A stretch of DNA of 64,000 nt, taken from assembly GCF_003989135.1 (NCBI RefSeq), contig NZ_RYZZ01000002.1, positions 1 to 64,000 on the forward strand. Reading direction: 5' to 3'. The position numbers were made by a program, and so were the translations under genes. The notes below the pieces were generated by a model. The model was not told where the DNA came from, ran no database searches, and saw only the letters and a list, made by a program, of their open reading frames with translations. Of the stretch, positions 1-8,453 are shown one piece after another; the stretch's first letter is position 1; each line of letters starts with the position of its first letter. Origin of the DNA: Peribacillus cavernae. Lineage in GTDB: Bacteria > Bacillota > Bacilli > Bacillales > DSM-1321.

Positions 1-42
1 CAGAAAGGTTCCCTCCTACTCGACCCACCCGAATTTTCTTGT

Positions 43-191
43 TTCACAACTCTTTGTTCCACGCGATCACTTTCCAGTGGGGGATTGAAGGAGTTTTAAT
101 GCTTTACTCTCAGATCTAAAATTCAAAACATGATAAAGGCTATGCAAGGGTTTTTGACTGCATAGCTTTTAATATTCCAGAAACTTAATTT
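43..191. repeat. Direct repeat DR1 (left of Fic module)
   Basis: About 149 bp that recur almost unchanged at 1633-1786. The copies share the opening TTCACAACTCTTTG, a GGGGATTGAAGG block and a terminal hairpin GCTATGCA / TGCATAGC followed by TTTT. They differ by a few substitutions and small indels. The two copies bracket the Fic toxin-antitoxin module in the same orientation. The hairpin plus T-run resembles a rho-independent terminator, so the repeat may be an exported terminator or small-RNA unit; that part is inference. Confidence 0.85.
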
Positions 192-220
192 CTGCATCTA
201 TCCTGAAGTATTTTGTTGTT

Positions 221-369
221 TGGGTGCGCCTGTCATCACCCGAAGTATAGGAAGATTAATTGGGTTCGGTGCCAGTCACCATCCGGATAATCCTTATTTT
301 ACAGAAATGTTCCACAGGTGGTGGGGATGGACCTAAATCTCAAATATGATGAAGAAAAGTCTTTGTGGT
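221..369. repeat. REP-like dispersed repeat, copy A
   Basis: Holds a variant of the short motif GGTGCCTGTCACNNCCCGAA, then a stretch around ATGGACCTAAATCTCA that recurs at about 24808-24850. Five related copies occur in the window (also at 1785, 3193, 24751 and 25439). No coding potential is seen. The shared CTGTCAC core suggests a REP-like family; its mobilising transposase is not in the window. Confidence 0.6.
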
Positions 370-598
370 AGTCAAAGGGTAAGAAGGGGAAGGGTAAAAT
401 CACCGATTAAAGAAGAAGAGAAAAAACAATTATAAAATGGACTTTAAAGTCATAGGGTTATCCAAGTGTTTATAAATGTAATAACATTAGTAATGTTTAT
501 AAATCCGTAACATCTTACGCATTATATGGTGTATAATATAAGTAAGGAAAATATATAATGATAAGGTGGATAAAGAAAGGAAAGTGAGTGATTTACAA

Positions 599-958
599 AT
601 GGAAAAGCCATTGTTTACGGCTGATCAGTTAATTTCAGCTTCTGTTGCTGCAAAAAGTTTTGGTTCCCTAAGAAAAAAGTCAAAGAAGGTACCTCAATTT
701 ATTACGGAGAATGGCGTAGTAGGGGAAGTTCTTTTGGATTATAAATACTATGAAGAACTATATGGCCGGCTTCGAAAGTTAGAGGAATTAGAGGAAAAGC
801 GAAAATCCTGGGAGTATGCCCTTGAATTAAACCAAATAGACGGAGCGTATGAACCAAGTCCTTTATTATCCGATATGATGGAAAAAGAAATTCATGGTGA
901 TCTTTCTTCAGACGAGATTGTGGAAAAATTAAAGCAAGCATACAAGCAAACGGAATAA
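599..958 (+). CDS. Fic antitoxin: Phd/YefM-like N-terminus fused to VbhA-like C-terminus
   Basis: Predicted antitoxin of 119 residues. The N-terminal half (AAKSFGSLRKKSKK, then QFITENG and VLLDYKYYEEL) reads like Phd/YefM antitoxins that bind promoter DNA. The C-terminal half reads like VbhA, whose inhibitory helix blocks the Fic active site. In the VbhA motif SxxxEG this protein has L..xDG, so the serine is Leu and the inhibitory Glu is Asp. I chose ATG 599, preceded by AAAGGAAAGTG at 576-586; a GTG at 566 is an alternative. The stop is 1 bp before the Fic start, as in a coupled operon. The ORF is intact although its toxin is broken. Confidence 0.75.
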   Translation: MEKPLFTADQLISASVAAKSFGSLRKKSKKVPQFITENGVVGEVLLDYKYYEELYGRLRKLEELEEKRKSWEYALELNQIDGAYEPSPLLSDMMEKEIHGDLSSDEIVEKLKQAYKQTE

Positions 959-959
959 C

Positions 960-1595
960 ATGAAAGATCCATATGTGTACAAGGGGACTAATATTTTAGT
1001 CAACACGTTAAATATAAAAGAGTATAATCACTTAGAATTTGTTGAGAAAGAAATCACCACCGTACGGTTAAAGGATATAGCAAGCGGACTGTTGACTGAA
1101 GGGTTCTATGATGTAGATCATTACAAGCAATTTCACCACTATATTTTTAGAGATATTTATCCTTGGGCGGGGAAATTCCGTACCATTAATATCGTTAAGA
1201 ATGAGGCAGCATTAAATGGGTATCCTCTAGAATTTATGGACTATGAATCGGTACGTGCTCACTTAATTTGGATCTTTTCTCTGATGAATGAATACCAATG
1301 GGAATCCTTTAATGTGGTTGAACAAACTCATTAATTAGCTCGTATCATGTCAGAAGTTTGGAGAACACATGCTTTTCGAGAAGGAAACTCACGAACGACA
1401 ATAACCTTTTTAAGTGAGTTTGCCCACTACAAAGGAATTCCACTTGATACTTCTTTATTTGTTAAACATGCTGGTTATATGCGCAAGGCATTAGTAGCAT
1501 CCGTCTTTGAAGATGAAGGCTTGGAAAAGAAAAGGAATTATCAATATCTTGAAAAAATCCTAAAGGATGCTATTTTGCAAGGCGAGGGAACGTAA
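960..1595 (+). pseudogene. Fic-domain toxin, interrupted by an in-frame stop
   Basis: Fic proteins transfer AMP or similar groups onto target proteins. The C-terminal half carries the core motif as THAFREGNSRT (consensus HxFxxGNxR), and the N-terminal half has the usual FRDIYPWAGKFR segment. The two halves lie in one frame, separated only by TAA at 1332-1334, just before LARIMSEVWR, so a single substitution disrupts the gene. The upstream product lacks the catalytic motif. A restart at ATG 1347 would give only the catalytic helix region. The gene follows its antitoxin directly. I consider the toxin inactive. Confidence 0.85.
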
Positions 1596-1632
1596 TTATA
1601 TAGATATTTCTAAGCCAAAATATAGGGTGCCT

Positions 1633-1786
1633 TTCACAACTCTTTGTTCCACGCGATCACTTTCCAGGCGGGGGATTGAAGGAGTTTTAATGCTTTACTC
1701 TCAGATCTAAAAATTCAAAACATGATAAATAGGCTATGCAAGGGTTTTTGACTGCATAGCTTTTAAAATTCCAGGAACTAAATTTT
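1633..1786. repeat. Direct repeat DR2 (right of Fic module)
   Basis: Second copy of the 43-191 repeat in the same orientation, including the GCTATGCA / TGCATAGC hairpin and TTTT. It begins 38 bp after the fic stop codon. The pair could have arisen by duplication during insertion of the module, or could allow its loss by recombination. Confidence 0.85.
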
Positions 1787-1829
1787 GGGTGCCTGTCACA
1801 ACCCGAAATTTGTCGAAAGATTGATAGAG
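1785..1829. repeat. REP-like repeat, copy B
   Basis: GGGTGCCTGTCACAACCCG followed by AAATTTGTCGAAAG, immediately behind DR2. Nearly identical to copy C at 3193. No gene is present here. Confidence 0.65.
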
Positions 1830-1924
1830 GCAGAGAGGCATTTAATTGGCTTCTTCGCTGTTTAAAATGATTCACCCTTGCCCATACTGATTTCTAAACT
1901 AGTAGAATCGGTGGGTGTTCCAGT

Positions 1925-2098
1925 ATGGAAATAGAAGTTCAAGATATTGAAAGCGTGTTTCATATTACAGAACCGTGGTATATCGAGGAAGTGATATTGG
2001 ACTATTATACGGGGGCAATGGAAGTAAAGGGTCAGAAATACTGTGAAGAAGTGAGGGGGAGAGTGGATCAAGGAGATCAAGTTGGGACGGTGGAATAA
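1925..2098 (+). pseudogene. Short ORF resembling a transposase N-terminus
   Basis: 57 codons from ATG. The segment ITEPWYIEEVILDYY resembles the first residues of ISL3-type transposases (a DPWYV..V..D pattern). No zinc-finger or catalytic part follows, and the reading frame closes after 57 residues. No clear ribosome binding site. Probably a truncated relic; it could also be a chance ORF. The 300 bp on either side hold no other recognisable gene. Confidence 0.3.
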
Positions 2099-2431
2099 TA
2101 CAGGTTTCATTCAATAATGTAGGTTTTTAGTATGTTGTGTTGAAGGGGGTTTTTTTAATAATGCCTGTCAAGTAACCATAGGCAGCAAGTACTACCCACT
2201 TTCTTAGCGTTATCGGTATGCTATAATCTCCTCGAAGTTCAGGGTCAGTCCAGTCTCCCACTCACAATAGATAGCCTTAAACGCTTGATTGTTGTTGTTA
2301 GCATTTCATGATGTAGTACGGCATCTGACTGGATACGTTTTGTTAACTTTCATACTGTAAAATAGTTTTATATGCCTTTGGTTTTCAGACATGCTAATCA
2401 TCTCATATCTTTAAATAGAGGTGATGGCAGG

Positions 2432-3235
2432 ATGCTTGAAAAAACGGTTTTGGTAAGTTTGAATGATATTGAGGCCTATTATATTGATGAAATTATAAAT
2501 GAAGATCGAGCAAAAAGGATGATTCATGCTTTCCGCAAATCAGAAATGATTCATTTTGTTTTGGAACAAACGATCTCTGGAAAGTATATACTTGTCAATG
2601 GATTTAGTGCGTTTTCAGCATTTCGAAAAGTCCATCCGGAAATAACTGTATTGGCATATCTTAAGCCGGAAACTTCGGAAAAGGAGAGGCTCATTCATAT
2701 TTTGAGTGTAACCTTTCCTCTTGAAAGAACTTCTTGGGTATTTAAGAACGAACATGTAATGAGGTTAATCTATGACCACAATATGGAGATTGCCGAAGTT
2801 GCAAGGATGACAAATCAGACACAGAATAAGATTAAGGAATGTATTGCAGACATTCGCATTCCATTGCATATCCGGCAAGTGATGGTTATGAGGGAAGCAA
2901 GAACCGTAGTGAATAAGATTTGTTCATCAACGGTTATTCCTGAGAATCTTAAACCACTTTTTTATGAATATGCTGTTCTCCGAAAAGGAAATAAATACCG
3001 GTTGTCAACTCTTGATTTTAGCTATCTCATTGACTTTTTTAACTTAGTAAGTTTGCCTTCATATCTAAAAGAATTCAATCCAACTTCAAGACAATTCTTC
3101 AGCAAGCTACTGGCCAATTACTTTTATTTAGCAAACCACTATCAACAGCTCATCATAAATCCCGATCGATTTACTCTCCCATTTCGAGTCTCAGTGCCTG
3201 TCACCACCCGAAATTTGTCGAAAATTGTAGAATGA
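2432..3235 (+). CDS. ParB-like N-terminal domain protein, C-terminus formed by a repeat
   Basis: 267 residues. The region VSLNDIEAYYIDE through VLAYLKPE resembles the ParB/Spo0J nuclease-fold domain. A helix-turn-helix-like stretch (MEIAEVARMTNQTQNKIKEC) follows near residue 125. Partition or plasmid-like regulators have this order, but no ParA partner is nearby. I prefer ATG 2432, with AGAGGTGAT 2417-2425 upstream, over ATG 2372, which has no such site. The last 15 or so residues (from VPVTTRNLSK) are encoded by REP-like copy C, so the natural C-terminus was probably replaced when the repeat arrived. Function unknown. Confidence 0.6.
   Translation: MLEKTVLVSLNDIEAYYIDEIINEDRAKRMIHAFRKSEMIHFVLEQTISGKYILVNGFSAFSAFRKVHPEITVLAYLKPETSEKERLIHILSVTFPLERTSWVFKNEHVMRLIYDHNMEIAEVARMTNQTQNKIKECIADIRIPLHIRQVMVMREARTVVNKICSSTVIPENLKPLFYEYAVLRKGNKYRLSTLDFSYLIDFFNLVSLPSYLKEFNPTSRQFFSKLLANYFYLANHYQQLIINPDRFTLPFRVSVPVTTRNLSKIVE
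3193..3233. repeat. REP-like repeat, copy C, inside the ParB-like gene end
   Basis: GTGCCTGTCACCACCCG then AAATTTGTCGAAAATTG, matching copy B almost base for base. It supplies the last codons and stop of the upstream gene and lies about 20 bp from the truncated end of the convergent recombinase, so it may mark a deletion junction. Confidence 0.7.
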
Positions 3236-3254
3236 TAGATTGATTTTGAGATTT

Positions 3255-3713
3255 TTATTGCCCATAAAAGGGAGGTATCCATTTTAAAAATACAGGTATG
3301 ACCAGATGGCGTCCTGGACTGAAAGGGCTGGCCTGGCAGGCATCTACTGCCTTGAAGAAAGCAGACAGTTCCCGACTGCTAAATATGTGTGGCACATAGC
3401 GTATCTGCTTTTTCGGTATATTGGAGGGTATGACATACGCATCAACGCCAATGCTGTTCATATATTTTGCCAGCTGTCTTACAGGTGTAGTTCTACGCAA
3501 AAGCCCATTTGGGTGTTCATTTTCTCTTAATGAAGCCCAGCCCATGGCAATGTCAGATGTTAATGTATGTTCATTAGGGAAGTGTTTTATGCAATACTCA
3601 TTAAACATGCGTAGGATTCTTCCTGAGCTGACATAAGGATATCCAAGGGATTGCTTCTGTTCAACCAGACCTTCCATATAGACCTTGAAGTTACCATAAT
3701 AGGGATACTTCAT
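3255..3713 (-). pseudogene. Tyrosine recombinase, second of a pair, truncated
   Basis: Only the N-terminal SAM-like DNA-binding half of a phage-integrase family protein (152 residues) is present. The ORF stops after VIPVFLKW, before any catalytic RHRY residues, close to REP-like copy C. Its ATG overlaps the TGA of the upstream recombinase (ATGA), which indicates translational coupling. Such overlapping tandem recombinases are typical of recombinase-in-trio (RIT) elements; the third member is absent here. Confidence 0.75.
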
Positions 3714-4894
3714 AACAGTTCCTCCTTTGTAACTTCAATTCCCTGTAAGGTGAGGGCACACGCCTTCAGATGTTTTTCGTCTGTTGAAAGATATACCTTG
3801 CTGGAAGACATGGAGCCATGTCCCAATGTATTGGATATCACAGAGCGATATTTCCTGTGACAGCATTTCTTGCAGCCACAGTATGGCGGAAAATATGGAA
3901 TCCTTTCCGTTGATGGCCTGACTGCCGGATGTCCGCCTTTTTCATGATGCTACAACTGATGGCATAACAGTTGGAACGAGACAATTTGGTGTATGGTGAC
4001 TGACATCTCAGAAAAACATAGGGAAGGCTGCTTTGAGGTCTTGCATTTAATATATAGTCAGACAGTGCATTACCGACATCTGTAAGAATAGGTAACATTA
4101 AGGGCCTTCCATTTTTCTGTTGTACAATGGCGATTGTCTTATTCCGCCAGTCAATGCTGGATAATTCCAAATTTGTAATGTCAATGCTTCTAAGGCCTGT
4201 ACGCATTGCCAAAAGCACCATGGCATAGTTACGCTTTTCTATACAGGTAGAACGGTCGATTAACTTAAGCAAACGGTTCTCTTCGTCCTTTGAAATAGTT
4301 GGTACAACTGCGGTTTTTCTGGAACCACTGTCAGAAAGGGACGAAGTGCAGATAGCACTGTTCGCATACTGGTGCTTTGATAGGACCTTGCTATATAAGG
4401 AATAAACTTTCGAACATCATCGAGCCGGAGATCAGATATATTTTTATTAAGCTCTGCCTGTACATATTTTAAAAACTGCCTCGCAAGTGTCTCATAGCAC
4501 CTGCGTGTACCGTTACCTTTCCCAGAACGGATGAGTGCTTCCGCATATTCGGCATGCAACTGCTTCATTCCGGCAGAAAGGGGGCTATTGGCATCCGCAC
4601 AATGGGATTTCCAGCTGTAACTAGCAGTTTCTAGTACTTCAAGAAGAATCTGTACAGAAAGGCGTCTGAGCTTATAACGCCAGTTCTTAGTCCTTTGTCC
4701 AGACCATCCTTTGATTCTTGCACAAAACGATTTGCCAATTCTTCGGAAAAGTATAATTGCCCGTTTGATTCAAAAAAATGAATCAGTTCATCCCATGCCA
4801 GTCCATACTGATAGACTGTAGATGCACTATGTTGGATAGGCTTTATTGCTTCCTGAGCTCGGGTAACCAACTCTTTCGGTAAAATTTCTTTCAT
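3710..4894 (-). pseudogene. Tyrosine recombinase, first of a pair, with at least three frameshifts
   Basis: Starts at ATG 4894 with GGAGG upstream. Conceptual repair joins four frames: N-terminal KEILPKELVTRAQ to about 4690; KLRRLSVQILLEV on to LSALRPF near 4340; then TISKDEENRLL through the catalytic Arg (TGLRS) and HIFRHT near 3850; and finally LGHGSMSSSKVYLST with the presumed Tyr nucleophile, ending at TGA 3710-3712. All RHRHY-type residues remain readable, so the gene was once active. The breaks lie near 4690, 4340 and 3845. It forms an overlapping pair with the next recombinase. Confidence 0.8.
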
Positions 4895-4971
4895 CGTATT
4901 TCGCCTCCATAATTAAATTAGGGAAAATCCCAAATTAATTATGGAAGTGTCAAAATAATTTGGCAACAATT

Positions 4972-5032
4972 ATTCCGAATATTCAACTGTCTTAACGTGA
5001 TAAATAGGATAAAGCAGTTAAATATTCGGGAT
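4972..5032. repeat. Imperfect palindrome beyond the recombinase pair
   Basis: ATTCCGAATATTCAACTG (4972-4989) and CAGTTAAATATTCGGGAT (5015-5032) pair at 16 of 18 positions around a 25-nt spacer. It lies 80 bp upstream of the first recombinase, where RIT-type elements carry terminal palindromes. It may therefore be an element end or recombinase binding site. The next 20 bp lead straight into the IS21 fragment. Confidence 0.55.
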
Positions 5033-5052
5033 AACAAAAACTTCGGAATAAT

Positions 5053-5082
5053 CTTTCTTATCAATAATTCTGGATAAGAAAG
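5053..5082. repeat. Perfect 10-bp hairpin at the IS21 fragment boundary
   Basis: CTTTCTTATC and GATAAGAAAG flank a 10-nt spacer. The right arm is part of the istA reading frame (codons for DKKD), so the left arm may be the inverted start of a foldback or a deletion scar. Confidence 0.4.
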
Positions 5083-5888
5083 ACAAACCCAATGTAGAAG
5101 GCGCCGTCGGCGTCATTTCAACGTGGATCATTGCGTCTCTCTGAAACCAGCAATTCTTTTCGTTACGGGAATTAAATGAGGCCAAGAAGCTGACCGAATT
5201 TAATCAGAAAGATTTTCAAAAGAAAAGCGGAAGCAGGCATACTGCATTTTTGGAGGAAGAGAAGTTTGCGCTCCTTCCCCTGCCTGCTTCCGTTTACGAG
5301 TTAGCTACCTGGAAAAAAGCAACCGTACAATATGATTATCACATATCCGTTGATAAGATGTACTATTCCGTTCCCTACGAATACATCAAACACCAAATCG
5401 ATGTACGCGTGACACGAACAATCATCGAAGTGTTTTTCAAAAGCTTCCGTATTGCTTCCCACATGCGGCTTCACGGAAAAGAAGGTCAATTTTCCACCCT
5501 TCCGGAGCACATGCCGGCCCATCATAAAATGTACGTGGACTTTAATCGTGATTATTTCTTAGAGTGGGCTGAGGGCGTTGGTCTTCATACCTTGATGATG
5601 ATGAAAGGGATTTTAGCGTCGTATAAAGTGGAGAAACAGGCGCTTAAATCTTGTCTGGCGCTTACCAAGTTAGCGGATCAATACTCGGTGGAACGGTTGG
5701 AATCATCTTGTGAGCGAGCGCTGGAGTATTCGCCAAGGCCTAATGTGAATAGCGTTAAAACCATCTTGAAAACAGGACAGGATAAATTACAAACAGCTGC
5801 TTCAAATCCAGCGGCTAAAAGTGAAACTCAAGTGAACACACACAGCTTTATTAGAGGCGCAGCTTATTACGGGAGGAAAGAAAAATGA
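5073..5888 (+). pseudogene. IS21 transposase IstA, C-terminal part with internal stop
   Basis: The single frame from DKKDKPNVEGAVG to the stop corresponds to the C-terminal half of IstA. TGA at 5142-5144 replaces an expected Arg codon (STWIIASL-stop-NQQFFSLREL), most simply CGA to TGA. The DDE catalytic core lies upstream of the truncation and is absent. The stop overlaps the istB ATG at 5885. Confidence 0.8.
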
Positions 5889-6618
5889 CCAAAGAAAGCA
5901 CACATTACATGAAATGCGCTTAAATTCGATGGCGGAACAGTATAATGACCAACTCCTCAACTCGAAATACAATGAATTAACGTTCGAAGATCGATTTAGT
6001 CTACTGGTCTATGTGGAATGGGCCCGAAAAAACAACAAACTCGACCGGCTCATAAGGAATGCAAATCTTCGTTACACGCATGCCTGCATCGAAGATATTG
6101 AATACCATGCGGACCGTCGGTTGGATAAGGTGCAGATCCTTCGACTAGCATCCGGAAACTATATTCAGGAAGAGCATAACCTTATCATCAAAGGCGCTTC
6201 AGGCAACGGGAAATCCTATCTTGCCTGCGCCTTCGGCGTAGCTGCATGTCGCCAATTCTATCACGTCAAATACGTTCGCCTGCCAGACTTACTTGATGAA
6301 TTAGCGGTCGCCCGAGGCGATGGTACCTATCAGAAGGTGATGAAATCCTACAAAAAAGCGAATCTTCTCATCATAGACTAGTGGCTTCTTACCTCATTGA
6401 GAGAAAATGAAGCACGTGATGTATTGGAAATCGTCGAGGCGCGTCATCAAGTTGCCTCCACCATTTTCTGTTCACAGTTTGATACGCAAGGCTGGTATGA
6501 AAAAATTGGCGAAGCTACATTAGCAGACGCCATATTAGATCGGATTATTCATGACTCCTACAATCTTCTGATTGATGGGGAAATGTCCATGAGAGAACGG
6601 CATGGAATCAAAGAATAA
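5885..6618 (+). pseudogene. IS21 helper ATPase IstB with a frameshift and a Walker B stop
   Basis: IstB is the AAA+ ATPase that assists IstA. ATG 5885 opens MTKEST, then a 2-nt change (an extra CA in ACACA near 5905) shifts the frame. The family sequence resumes as LHEMRLNSMAEQYND. Walker A is intact (GASGNGKS). The Walker B motif LLIID is followed by TAG at 6379-6381, where the catalytic Glu codon should be (GAG to TAG), then WLLTSLRENEARD. The remainder to 6618 is well preserved. Recently inactivated. Confidence 0.85.
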
Positions 6619-6626
6619 GCTTACCT

Positions 6627-6654
6627 AGAGCCACTACCTTACGGTAGTGGCTCT
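6627..6654. repeat. Hairpin at IS21 right end
   Basis: AGAGCCACTACC and GGTAGTGGCTCT, a perfect 12-bp stem with loop TTAC, 8 bp after the istB stop. Probably part of the IS right end. No T-run follows, so a terminator role is doubtful. Confidence 0.6.
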
Positions 6655-6722
6655 GAAATCTGTCCGAAGTGGCTCAAAAATTTGTCTCAAGTGGCCCTTT
6701 TGGATTGCTGTATTCAAAGAAA

Positions 6723-6773
6723 AAGCAGACAAGTACTTTTGAAGGGTACTTGCTGCTTCTTAGTCATTTTTTT
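6723..6773. terminator. Bidirectional terminator-like hairpin
   Basis: AAGCAGACAAGTAC pairs with GTACTTGCTGCTT (one bulge). A T-run follows at 6766-6773, and an A-rich stretch precedes it, which would act as a T-run for the M24 gene on the minus strand. The 200 bp between here and the M24 stop hold nothing I recognise. Confidence 0.55.
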
Positions 6774-6970
6774 CGAATTAGAAATAGATTTTATTTTTTT
6801 TGATTGATTGGCAGATGGAAACCTATTCATGAAAGAATGGATTGCTCACCAATGTCAAAAATAACTATTGTATGCGGATAGATTCATATTCATGAGCGGA
6901 TGGTCGGACGAATCCAACAATGTTATGTAGTTACCAAATGAAACTCCACAATTTGATTGAATTGAAAAAC

Positions 6971-8143
6971 TTATTTAAAGTTAGATTCGTATTTAGCTCT
7001 CATTCCTCTGAGATCGTTCACTGGCTCTGCACCGTTCTCAGTAATAATTACGGTTGGTTCAACGCGAACACCGCCAAATGGGAATCCATGAAGGTCGAAT
7101 TTAATTCCAAAACACATATTCGGTTCGAAAACGAAATCGCTGTTAGGTCCTAAGTCAGGGGTTTCTACTACTTCTAGACCAACTCCATGTCCAATTGCTC
7201 TCATTCCTTTTGTATATGGAAGAAAGTAGTCAGCTAAACCAGCGTTTTCACAAATGCGAAGTGTTTCTTGGAACAACTGTTTACCTGTTATACCTGGTTT
7301 AATAAATTCCACCATACGTTGATTTGTATCATAGGCAAAATTCATTATTCTGATCTGTTCTTCAGTGACACCTTCCATAGCAACCGTAATACCAGTATCT
7401 GAACAGTAGCCATCAACCATAGGATTAAAGTCGAACCAAACATAATCTCCGTGTTCAATATTACGCTCCATAGGTCTCCATGTTGGTAGATTCGTATGGT
7501 CTGGACCGGAAACTACTAGATATGCGGATCCAATTTCTCCTCCATGGGAACGTGTTACATACTCACCGATTGCTGATAGTTCGATCTCTGTTTTTCCAAT
7601 TTGCAGTTGTTCAAGCGCAGCTAGAATACTGTCATCAGCTAATTTTCCTGCCTTACGGATTAAATCTAATTCAGCTTTACTCTTATATAGTCGTTCCTGT
7701 ACTACAATCTGACCAGCATCAATAATGTTAATTCCATCTTTTACAAACGCTTTCTCCATATCACGGTATAAAGAAATCGGGAATAATTCTTCACCAACAA
7801 CACCAACTGTTTTGACTTCATAAGTAAGCTCGCTCACATACTTCGGTAAAAGCGCTTCCATTTCATAGATGCTGTTAACATTCTTGATCCAAGAGAAACG
7901 CTTGGCTGCAAAACGGTTTAAGTTTCCTAAGAATGCTTGAATTTCACCTTCTAATGGAATGAAAAGGGCATGTGCGGATTCTTCAATACAGTTTATGGTA
8001 CGGAAATTTGTATAATAGAATGAATAGCCTGGGTGGTACTCATCACTATAAACAAAGAGGGCGTCAATACCTGCCTTCTTCATTTGCTCTCTCGTACGTG
8101 CTAATCTTCTTTCAAATTCTGTAGCTAGTACTCCAACTGTCAT
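6971..8143 (-). CDS. M24-family peptidase/creatinase-like protein lacking one metal ligand
   Basis: 390 residues with an N-terminal creatinase_N domain (about 10-145) and a C-terminal pita-bread M24 domain. Expected metal ligands align as Asp238, Asp249 (FDFNPMVDGYCSD), His319 (GHGVGLEV) and Glu362 (RVEPT). The fourth position, normally Glu in xxEPG, is Lys348 (GIKFDLH). Creatinase, a metal-independent family member, has also lost ligands, so this protein may hydrolyse a C-N or other bond without two metals; that is inference. ATG 8143 is preferred to ATG 8158 because GGAGG lies 9 nt upstream of it. It is transcribed divergently from the LacI operon and shares its operator region. Confidence 0.8.
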   Translation of the reverse strand: MTVGVLATEFERRLARTREQMKKAGIDALFVYSDEYHPGYSFYYTNFRTINCIEESAHALFIPLEGEIQAFLGNLNRFAAKRFSWIKNVNSIYEMEALLPKYVSELTYEVKTVGVVGEELFPISLYRDMEKAFVKDGINIIDAGQIVVQERLYKSKAELDLIRKAGKLADDSILAALEQLQIGKTEIELSAIGEYVTRSHGGEIGSAYLVVSGPDHTNLPTWRPMERNIEHGDYVWFDFNPMVDGYCSDTGITVAMEGVTEEQIRIMNFAYDTNQRMVEFIKPGITGKQLFQETLRICENAGLADYFLPYTKGMRAIGHGVGLEVVETPDLGPNSDFVFEPNMCFGIKFDLHGFPFGGVRVEPTVIITENGAEPVNDLRGMRAKYESNFK

Positions 8144-8213
8144 CACTAATTCCTCCATTCATTTTGTCGATTCAAACTGAATATTGCATTTTATAAAAGT
8201 TGAATTCCACTCA

Positions 8214-8227
8214 TGTGAGCGTTCACA
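8214..8227. promoter_or_regulatory. LacI-type operator O1
   Basis: TGTGAGCGTTCACA, a near-perfect palindrome identical to O2. It lies 71 bp upstream of the M24 start, overlapping a plausible minus-strand -35 region (its -10 may be TATAAA near 8190-8195). Confidence 0.75.
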
Positions 8228-8310
8228 ATTCAACCTTATGTGATGTACCAGGATAAAGTCAAGCTAATCTCTGAAAATTTGTGAAAAACAAAACCTTTAA
8301 AAAACATGTA

Positions 8311-8339
8311 TTGACACTCCACAAGGTTTAGTGTTAATT
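8311..8339 (+). promoter_or_regulatory. Promoter of the LacI operon
   Basis: TTGACA, 17-bp spacer, TTAATT. The predicted start near 8347 lies just upstream of operator O2, so repressor bound there would block transcription. Confidence 0.6.
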
Positions 8340-8356
8340 TAATTCCATACCCACTA

Positions 8357-8370
8357 TGTGAGCGTTCACA
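8357..8370. promoter_or_regulatory. LacI-type operator O2
   Basis: TGTGAGCGTTCACA, identical to O1 and 143 bp from it. It sits over the initially transcribed region of the operon promoter. Confidence 0.75.
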
Positions 8371-8420
8371 AAAAATCGATAGACTGTGATACGAAACAAT
8401 GAGGTTAATTAGTTTACTTT

Positions 8421-8436
8421 TATGAGAGCGCTCACA
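8421..8436. promoter_or_regulatory. LacI-type operator O3
   Basis: TATGAGAGCGCTCACA, a variant of O1/O2 that lies 18 bp before the regulator start codon. The core TGAGAGCGCTCACA also matches the cre consensus at all but one position, so CcpA could compete here. Confidence 0.65.
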
Positions 8437-8453
8437 AAAAAGGAATTGACACT

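Larger units (their letters stand above)
5066..6712 (+). mobile_element. IS21-family element, 5'-truncated and inactivated
   Basis: Contains overlapping istA and istB remains in the canonical ATGA coupling. The left third of istA and the left terminus are missing. Downstream are short repeats of AGTGGC type (6633-6700) and the hairpin at 6627, typical of the right end. Both genes carry disabling mutations, so the copy cannot move by itself. The right border is approximate. Confidence 0.7.

Noticed and set aside
1687..2110. Two minus-strand ORFs of 62 and 82 residues
   Set aside because: They run opposite DR2 and the transposase-like fragment, have no ribosome binding sites and show no family features.
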